NCBI GenBank assembly: GCA_946611525.1
Contig: CAMODS010000086.1
Location: 1-6,078, forward strand
From: an uncultured Lachnospiraceae bacterium
Lineage (GTDB): Bacteria > Bacillota > Clostridia > Lachnospirales > Lachnospiraceae
DNA: 6,078 bases
Direction of reading: 5' to 3'
Position 1 is the stretch's first letter. Every line of letters begins with the position of its first letter. This document shows positions 1-4,883 of this stretch, in pieces. The position numbers and the translations under genes were made by a program. The notes beneath the pieces were generated by a model, which searched no databases, was not told where the DNA came from, and worked only from the letters and a program-made list of their open reading frames with translations.

Positions 1-2340
1 ATCATAGTGATCGAGATAAATCCCAGAACTTCGAGATCTTCGGCTTTGGCATCCAAAGCTACCGGCTTCCCTATCGCTTTAGTATCTGCAAAGCTGGCAG
101 CGGGGCTTCTTTTATCAGACATCCCCTGCGGCAAGTACGGTACACTGGACAAGTACCATCCCGACGGGGACTACGTGGTAGTAAAGTTTGCCCGCTGGGC
201 CTTTGAAAAGTTCAAGGGCGTGGAGGACAAGCTGGGCACCCAGATGCGTGCTGTGGGTGAGGTCATGTCCATAGGCAAAAACTACAAGGAGGCTTTCCAG
301 AAGGCGATCCGTTCTCTGGAAAAGGGCCGCTACGGTCTGGGACATGTAAAGGATTTTGATACCCTTGGAAAAGATGAGCTTTTGCGCAGGCTTTACATTC
401 CAAGTTCAGAGAGGCATTTTCTCATGTATGAAGCCATCAGGGCCGGCGCTACAAACGAGGAGATCCACGAGCGCACAAGCGTAAAGGAATACTTCATCCA
501 GCAGATGAGAGAACTGGTGGAGGAAGAGGAAGAGCTTCTTAAGTCAAAGGGCAGTCTGCCTTCGGATGATGCACTTATCAGTGCCAAAAAGAACGGCTTT
601 TCCGACAAGTACCTGTCCGAGATTTTAGAGATCCCGGAGGAGGATATCAGGAATCGCCGCATAGAGCTTGGCCTGTCACAGGCATGGCAGGGCGTTCATG
701 TCAGCGGCACCGAGGACAGCGCTTACTATTATTCCACTTATAATGATGTGGACAAAAATGATGTCTCCACTGACAAAAAGAAGGTGATGATCTTAGGCGG
801 CGGTCCCAACCGTATCGGCCAGGGTATCGAGTTTGACTACTGCTGCGTACATGCGGCACAGTCCTTAAAGAAATTGGGGTTTGAGACAATTATCGTAAAC
901 TGCAATCCCGAGACGGTTTCTACGGATTATGATACTTCGGACAAGCTTTACTTTGAGCCTCTTACTTTGGAGGATGTGCTTTCCATCTATGAAAAGGAGA
1001 AGCCCGAGGGAGTCATCGCCCAGTTTGGCGGCCAGACACCTTTAAATCTGGCGGCGGATCTGCAAAAATACGGTGTAAAGATCCTGGGTACATCTCCCGA
1101 GGTCATCGATCTGGCAGAGGACAGGGATCAGTTTAGGGCGATGATGGATAAGCTTTCCATCCCCATGCCGGAAAGCGGCATGGCAACTACCGTAGAGGAG
1201 GCCATAGATATCGCTGCAAAGATCGGTTACCCTGTGATGGTGCGTCCTTCTTATGTATTGGGCGGCCGCGGCATGGAGGTGGTCTACGATGAAGAATCCA
1301 TGACAGATTATATGCAGGCAGCAGTTGGTGTGACTCCGGACCGTCCCATCCTTATCGACCGTTTTTTGGTACATGCCATGGAGTGTGAGGCCGATGCTAT
1401 CTCCGATGGTGAGCATGCCTTTGTGCCGGCTGTGATGGAGCATATCGAGCTGGCAGGTATCCATTCCGGTGACTCGGCTTGTATCCTTCCTTCAAAGCAT
1501 ATTCCAAAGGACCTTTTGGAGACCATCAGGGACTATACCAGACGTATCGCAGAGGAGATGCATGTGGTGGGACTTATGAACATGCAGTATGCCATCGAAA
1601 ACGGCAGGGTGTATGTGCTGGAGGCCAATCCCAGAGCTTCCAGGACTGTGCCTTTGGTTTCAAAGGTTTGCGGCATCTCCATGGTGCCCATCGCTACGGA
1701 CGTTATTACAAAGGAGCTTACGGGACGTCCTTCACCGGTGCCCGAGCTTCATGAGAGGGATATTCCTTACTGCGGAGTAAAGGAGGCAGTATTCCCGTTT
1801 TCCATGTTCCAGGAGGTGGATCCGGTCCTGGGGCCTGAGATGCGCTCCACAGGAGAGGTGCTGGGTATCGCATACTCAGCCGGCGAGGCATTTTACAAGG
1901 CGCAGGAGGCAGCAAGCGGAGCCCTTCCCATGTCCGGAACGGTGCTTATCTCCGTAAACAGAAAAGACAAGCCCGAGGTGGTGGAGATCGCCAGGGCATT
2001 TTATGATGATGGCTTTAACATCATGGCCACCGGCACCACCTACGAGCTTATTTCACAGTCGGGCATTCCGGCGGAAAAGGTGAAAAAGCTCTACGAGGGT
2101 CAGCCCAACATTTTGGACCACATGACCAACAAAAAGATCCAGCTCATCATAAATACTCCGGTGGGCAAGGACAGTGTACATGACGACAGTTACCTTAGAA
2201 AGGCAGCCATAAAGCAAAAGATCCCTTACATCACCACCATAGCCGCAGCCAGGGCAGCAGCCGAGGGTATTGCGGTGTTAAAGGAGCAGGGAAACGGCAA
2301 TATCCACAGCCTCCAGAAGTGGCATGAACGCATAAAGTAA
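1..2340 (+). CDS. carB: Carbamoyl-phosphate synthase large subunit, 5' partial
   Basis: This is the large subunit of carbamoyl-phosphate synthase. It makes carbamoyl phosphate from bicarbonate, two ATP and ammonia supplied by the glutaminase subunit CarA, feeding pyrimidine and arginine synthesis in the cytoplasm. The frame is open from base 1, and the GTG at 7 is not the true start. The first residues (VIEINPR, then SRSSALASKATG) match the end of the first ATP-grasp domain, so about 295 N-terminal residues lie upstream; 779 residues remain of a family length near 1070. Counting from base 1: an oligomerisation domain at about 110-240, a second pre-ATP-grasp region with GGGPNRIGQG (266-275) and NCNPETVSTDYDTSD (about 300-314), a second ATP-grasp domain with VRPSYVLGGRGM (414-425) and the metal-site motif EANPR (541-545), and a C-terminal MGS-like allosteric domain from about 640. 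The C-terminus is complete. CarA would be expected upstream, outside the window. Confidence 0.97.
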   Translation: MIVIEINPRTSRSSALASKATGFPIALVSAKLAAGLLLSDIPCGKYGTLDKYHPDGDYVVVKFARWAFEKFKGVEDKLGTQMRAVGEVMSIGKNYKEAFQKAIRSLEKGRYGLGHVKDFDTLGKDELLRRLYIPSSERHFLMYEAIRAGATNEEIHERTSVKEYFIQQMRELVEEEEELLKSKGSLPSDDALISAKKNGFSDKYLSEILEIPEEDIRNRRIELGLSQAWQGVHVSGTEDSAYYYSTYNDVDKNDVSTDKKKVMILGGGPNRIGQGIEFDYCCVHAAQSLKKLGFETIIVNCNPETVSTDYDTSDKLYFEPLTLEDVLSIYEKEKPEGVIAQFGGQTPLNLAADLQKYGVKILGTSPEVIDLAEDRDQFRAMMDKLSIPMPESGMATTVEEAIDIAAKIGYPVMVRPSYVLGGRGMEVVYDEESMTDYMQAAVGVTPDRPILIDRFLVHAMECEADAISDGEHAFVPAVMEHIELAGIHSGDSACILPSKHIPKDLLETIRDYTRRIAEEMHVVGLMNMQYAIENGRVYVLEANPRASRTVPLVSKVCGISMVPIATDVITKELTGRPSPVPELHERDIPYCGVKEAVFPFSMFQEVDPVLGPEMRSTGEVLGIAYSAGEAFYKAQEAASGALPMSGTVLISVNRKDKPEVVEIARAFYDDGFNIMATGTTYELISQSGIPAEKVKKLYEGQPNILDHMTNKKIQLIINTPVGKDSVHDDSYLRKAAIKQKIPYITTIAAARAAAEGIAVLKEQGNGNIHSLQKWHERIK

Positions 2341-2346
2341 CGGGCG

Positions 2347-2375
2347 AAAACTGCGTAGATACGGAGGCGGTTTTT
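2347..2375 (+). terminator. Weak intrinsic terminator candidate after carB
   Basis: AAAACTGC (2347-2354) can pair with GCGGTTTT (2367-2374), giving eight pairs with one T-G wobble around a 12-base loop, followed directly by a short T run (2371-2375). It starts seven bases after the carB stop codon, where a terminator is expected before an unrelated gene. The stem is AT-rich at its base, the loop is large, and part of the T run is used in the stem, so termination may be incomplete. Confidence 0.4.
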
Positions 2376-2378
2376 AAC

Positions 2379-2407
2379 TTGTAGGAAGGTGCGATTTGTG
2401 ATAACAT
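2379..2407 (+). promoter_or_regulatory. Candidate promoter for rubrerythrin
   Basis: TTGTAG (2379-2384) is a partial -35 match. It lies 17 bases upstream of TAACAT (2402-2407), which has four of six -10 consensus bases and is preceded by TGA, giving an extended -10 (TGNTAACAT). Transcription would begin near 2414 and leave a leader of about 55 bases before the rubrerythrin start. The position after the putative carB terminator fits, but the -35 is poor. No clear PerR-type operator is visible, although rubrerythrins are often peroxide-responsive. Confidence 0.33.
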
Positions 2408-2454
2408 AGATGGTATTCACGGATAGGATTTCTGCCGCGATGTATTGTATAAAA

Positions 2455-2461
2455 AAGGAGG
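2455..2461 (+). promoter_or_regulatory. Strong ribosome binding site for rubrerythrin
   Basis: AAGGAGG is a full Shine-Dalgarno match, nine bases before the ATG at 2471. It is the strongest site in the window and points to high expression, in contrast to the weak or absent sites before the genes that follow. Confidence 0.85.
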
Positions 2462-2470
2462 ATATTTATT

Positions 2471-3010
2471 ATGGGAAACAAGTACGAGGGGACACAGACT
2501 GAAAAGAATCTTCAGGCAGCTTTTGCCGGTGAGTCACAGGCAAGGAATAAGTACACCTATTTTGCTTCCATAGCTAAAAAAGAGGGCTATGAGCAGATCG
2601 CTGATCTTTTCTTAAAGACAGCTGATAACGAGAAGGAGCATGCAAAGCTTTGGTGCAAGGAGCTTGGCGGCATCGGCACTACCCCCGAGAACCTTAAGGC
2701 AGCAGCAGACGGTGAGAATTACGAGTGGACCGACATGTATGTTGAGTTTGCTGAGACCGCAGAAAAAGAGGGTTTCAAGTGGCTTGCTGAGAAGTTCCGT
2801 CAGGTCGCTGAGATAGAGAAGAAGCATGAGGAAAGATATCGTGCACTGCTTCACAATGTTGAGGCACAGGAGGTATTCAAAAAGAGCGAAGTTAAGGTTT
2901 GGGAGTGCCGCAACTGCGGACATATTGTGGTTGGTACCGAGGCTCCCGCAGTTTGTCCTGTATGCGCTCATCCTCAGGCATACTTTGAGGTACATGGCGA
3001 AAACTATTAA
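2471..3010 (+). CDS. rbr: Rubrerythrin (diiron peroxidase with rubredoxin tail)
   Basis: Rubrerythrin is a cytoplasmic non-haem iron protein that reduces hydrogen peroxide to water in anaerobes, with electrons from NAD(P)H via rubredoxin-type carriers. At 179 residues it has the classic two-domain length. Residues 1-135 form the ferritin-like four-helix bundle. The expected diiron ligands are all present: E21 (in AGESQARNKY), E54 and H57 (NEKEH), E95 and E98 (ETAEKEGF), and E116 and H119 (EKKH). Residues 140-179 form the rubredoxin-like domain, with the Fe(Cys)4 ligands C146, C149, C162 and C165 and the conserved CPVCAHPQAYFEV ending. The start is fixed by the strong AAGGAGG site. It probably has its own promoter in the preceding spacer. 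It ends 21 bases before aroE, so readthrough into aroE is plausible. Its frequent GCT, GCA and AAG codons suit a highly expressed gene. Confidence 0.97.
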   Translation: MGNKYEGTQTEKNLQAAFAGESQARNKYTYFASIAKKEGYEQIADLFLKTADNEKEHAKLWCKELGGIGTTPENLKAAADGENYEWTDMYVEFAETAEKEGFKWLAEKFRQVAEIEKKHEERYRALLHNVEAQEVFKKSEVKVWECRNCGHIVVGTEAPAVCPVCAHPQAYFEVHGENY

Positions 3011-3031
3011 GGTATTTTAGACAGACAGCAT

Positions 3032-3937
3032 ATGGAAAGTAAAGTGCAGATCCCTGTGCCTGAGGCCGGTGCCATGTTTGCCCTTTTGGGACATCCCGTG
3101 GCGCACAGCATGTCGCCAGCCATGCACAATGCAGCGTTTAAAAAGCTGGGGATCGATGCAAAATATGTATTGATAGATGTTTTAGAAGATGATCTGCCCG
3201 GCGTAGTCCTTTCTCTTCGAGATATGGGGTACGCCGGGTGGAATATTACTATGCCATTAAAGTCAGCCATGGTGCCGTACTGTGACAAGCTTAGCGATGC
3301 AGCCAGACTCTGCGGTGCAGTAAACACAGTGGTGGTGCGGGATGGCAGACTTTTTGGTTACACTACCGATGGCAGGGGTTATACAAAGAGCCTTGCGGAT
3401 AGTGATGCTTATCCCGATGGCGGATCTGCAGGTGATCTTGGTACGGTGACCGGCAGGACGCTTACGATTTTAGGATGTGGCGGCGCCGCCCGTTCTATCA
3501 TAGTTGCTGCAGCCATAGACGGGGCCTTACGGATCCACGTCTGCAAGAGGAAAAACGCCTCCTTTGATGAGGCTGTGGCTTTTTGCTGGCAGGTATCTCA
3601 GGAGACAGGGACACCCATCGACGTGGTAAACATGAATGAGCCGGTTGACTTGAAATGGGCCATAGACGACGCCGACATTTTGACCAATGCCACAAATGTT
3701 GGCATGGAGGGCGGCGATATGTCATCACCGGTACCTGCGGAGTTTTTAAGAAGAGACCTTTTGGTCAGTGACATCATCTACCATCCCGAGATGACGAGGC
3801 TCCTTTCGGATGCGAAAAATGCCGGAGCCCGGATACACAGTGGCAAGTGGATGCTTTTGTACCAGGGTGCGGAGGCGTTTCGTCTGTGGACCGGAGAGGA
3901 TATGCCGGTAGAGGATGTGAAGCGCGTGTTTGAGTAA
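3032..3937 (+). CDS. aroE: Shikimate dehydrogenase
   Basis: AroE reduces 3-dehydroshikimate to shikimate with NADPH, in the cytoplasmic route to chorismate and aromatic amino acids. The N-terminal substrate domain carries HSMSP (25-29; S26 and S28 bind substrate), the catalytic lysine K77 in NITMPLK, N98 in GAVNT, and the catalytic aspartate D113 in YTTDGRG. The NADP-binding Rossmann domain starts at LGCGGAAR (147-154), with the phosphate-contact segment KRK at 172-174. The NATNVGM motif and the C-terminal YQGAEAFRLWTG (catalytic Q278) complete the family pattern. The 301-residue length is slightly above the usual 270-290. The start is uncertain: no Shine-Dalgarno precedes 3032, while the ATG at 3074 (M15) has GAGG eight bases upstream and starts close to the conserved GxPVAHS region. 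Family members with short N-terminal extensions make 3032 plausible too. The expected Asn is Thr at 111 and the usual Asn of the NR[ST] motif is Lys at 172; the essential residues are intact. Confidence 0.95.
   Translation: MESKVQIPVPEAGAMFALLGHPVAHSMSPAMHNAAFKKLGIDAKYVLIDVLEDDLPGVVLSLRDMGYAGWNITMPLKSAMVPYCDKLSDAARLCGAVNTVVVRDGRLFGYTTDGRGYTKSLADSDAYPDGGSAGDLGTVTGRTLTILGCGGAARSIIVAAAIDGALRIHVCKRKNASFDEAVAFCWQVSQETGTPIDVVNMNEPVDLKWAIDDADILTNATNVGMEGGDMSSPVPAEFLRRDLLVSDIIYHPEMTRLLSDAKNAGARIHSGKWMLLYQGAEAFRLWTGEDMPVEDVKRVFE
3062..3065 (+). promoter_or_regulatory. Possible ribosome binding site favouring a later aroE start
   Basis: GAGG lies eight bases upstream of the in-frame ATG at 3074. The annotated ATG at 3032 has no comparable site; the only AAGG upstream (3009-3012) is 19 bases away, at the rubrerythrin stop. 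If this site is used, AroE would be 287 residues and begin MFALLGHPVAHS, which still contains every conserved motif. Confidence 0.35.
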
Positions 3938-4001
3938 AGATCCTTTGTTGCGCCAGGGCTTATTGCAGTTTCATTCGGGGTAGTGTAGCGACGAAGGATC
4001 T
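3938..4001. repeat. Degenerate palindromic repeat, inverted pair
   Basis: The sequence right after the aroE stop (3938-3951, AGATCCTTTGTTGC) pairs with 3988-4001 (GCGACGAAGGATCT) over 14 positions, 12 Watson-Crick and 2 T-G wobbles, around a 36-base loop. The arms are a decayed form of the repeat seen intact at 4777-4873 and 5862-5946: GATCCTT then TGCGC and AGG on the left, and TCATTC then AGCGACGAAGGATCT on the right. It fills most of the aroE-hydrolase spacer. No T run follows, so it is not an obvious intrinsic terminator, though a transcript could fold here. Confidence 0.75.
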
Positions 4002-4013
4002 CTGGGAGTATAG

Positions 4014-4778
4014 ATGCAGATTAAAGTAGACGGGTACAACATAAACTACAAGATCACCGGAGAGGGTGAAAAAACGGTGGTGATGCTCCAGGGCTGGGGT
4101 ACCACCATGGATATGTATGATTCGGTGGCGGCGGCCATTTTTGACAGATGCCGTTTTATCCAGCTTGATCTCCCCGGCTTCGGTGGTTCCGATGAGCCAA
4201 GGGAGCCCTGGAGCGTGTCGGATTTCAGTGATTTTTTCTGCAAGTTTTTAGAGGCTTTGGGTGTGGACAGGACCAGCCTTATAGGCCATTCCTACGGTGG
4301 ACGCATGATCATCGATCTGGCCACACGGGAGCATATTCCTTTTGAAATTGAAAAGATAGTACTTATTGATTCTGCGGGTATCATGCCAAAGCGCTCCGCA
4401 AAGCAAAAGGCACGTATCCGCATGTATAAGATGATAAAAAAGATAGCGGACATGGACCTTGTCTACAAGCTTTTTCCCGAGCTTATAGATGAGTGGAGGA
4501 GCCGACAGGGCTCGGCAGATTACCGGGCGGCGTCACCCATGATGCGCCAGTGCCTGGTCCGCGCCGTAAATGAGGATATGACGGATCGCCTGCCGCGTAT
4601 TGGGCAGGAGGTGCTTTTGATATGGGGAGATGCCGACACGGCCACTCCCATTTCCGATGCAAAAACGATGGAGCAGCTCATTCCAAATGCGGGGCTTTGT
4701 GTTTTGGAGGGCTGCGGTCATTACTCCTATCTGGAGCAGCCGGCAGTTTTTGCAAATATTATGAGATCGTATTTTTAG
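4014..4778 (+). CDS. Alpha/beta hydrolase fold protein
   Basis: This 254-residue protein is a single-domain alpha/beta hydrolase, probably cytoplasmic, since no signal peptide or membrane segment is visible. The catalytic triad is complete: nucleophile S93 in the elbow GHSYGG (91-96), D208 in WGDADTATP, and H236 in GCGHYSYLEQP. LQGWG (25-29) is the likely oxyanion-hole loop, and DLPGFGGSD (52-60) is the conserved strand-loop of the family. Residues about 124-180, basic and rich in Met, Arg and Lys, would form the lid that sets substrate choice. The fold covers esterases, lipases, amidases and C-C hydrolases, and the sequence does not say which. The ATG is preceded by GGGAG (4004-4008) with a five-base gap. 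The gene lies between two copies of the same repeat family, and its TAG stop overlaps the first base pair of the downstream array. Its place before a Mur ligase suggests an envelope role, but that is inference. Confidence 0.92.
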   Translation: MQIKVDGYNINYKITGEGEKTVVMLQGWGTTMDMYDSVAAAIFDRCRFIQLDLPGFGGSDEPREPWSVSDFSDFFCKFLEALGVDRTSLIGHSYGGRMIIDLATREHIPFEIEKIVLIDSAGIMPKRSAKQKARIRMYKMIKKIADMDLVYKLFPELIDEWRSRQGSADYRAASPMMRQCLVRAVNEDMTDRLPRIGQEVLLIWGDADTATPISDAKTMEQLIPNAGLCVLEGCGHYSYLEQPAVFANIMRSYF

Positions 4779-4882
4779 ATCCTTCGCTGCGCTCAGGATG
4801 ACAGGGGGAGAGGATCCTTCGCTGCGCATGGGATGAGTAAGGAACGGGATCCTTCGCTGCGCTCAGGATGACAAGAGGAAAA
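4777..4882. repeat. Tandem array of three 35-base repeat units
   Basis: Three copies of a 24-26 base core beginning GATCCTTCGCTGCGC start at 4778, 4813 and 4848, an exact 35-base period, all in the same orientation. Copies one (4778-4803) and three (4848-4873) are identical over 26 bases through GGATGACA; copy two (4813-4836) differs at three central bases and again just after GGATGA. Each core is followed by a purine-rich tail of about nine bases that differs between units. The core is one arm of the palindrome at 5862-5946. The array fills the whole hydrolase-Mur ligase spacer, overlaps the hydrolase stop codon and ends at the Mur ligase ribosome binding region. Spacers are too short and too similar for CRISPR. 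Confidence 0.9.
4875..4879 (+). promoter_or_regulatory. Ribosome binding site for the Mur ligase, within the repeat tail
   Basis: GAGGA lies four bases before the ATG at 4884, in the purine-rich tail of the third repeat unit. An in-frame TGA at 4869-4871, part of the repeat core, rules out any start further upstream than 4872, and no GTG or TTG intervenes. The ATG at 4884 is therefore the first available start. Confidence 0.6.
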
Positions 4883-4883
4883 G

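Noticed and set aside
1042..1464. Minus-strand open frame of 140 codons inside carB
   Set aside because: It lies wholly antisense to strongly conserved CarB sequence, has no recognisable domain, and its His- and Cys-rich composition is typical of a shadow frame.
2376..2470. PerR-type operator upstream of rubrerythrin
   Set aside because: No palindrome close to the TTATAATNATTATAA pattern could be found by eye in the spacer.
3008..3034. Rubrerythrin-AroE fusion, because both are in the same frame
   Set aside because: A clear TAA separates them and both proteins are complete on their own. Shared frame across a short spacer occurs by chance one time in three.
3938..4001. Hairpin after aroE as an intrinsic terminator
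   Set aside because: The stem is long but the loop is 36 bases and no T run follows the right arm. The sequence matches the repeat family better than a terminator.
4533..4829. Minus-strand open frame of 98 codons containing VILSAAKDL
   Set aside because: It starts inside the repeat array and runs antisense through the hydrolase gene. The VILSAAKDL peptide is just the reverse translation of the repeat, and no ribosome binding site or family similarity was seen.
4778..4882. Regularly spaced repeats that resemble a small CRISPR array
   Set aside because: Spacing between cores is only about nine bases, tails are purine-rich and not unique spacers, only three units occur, the same sequence exists as inverted pairs elsewhere, and no cas gene is present.
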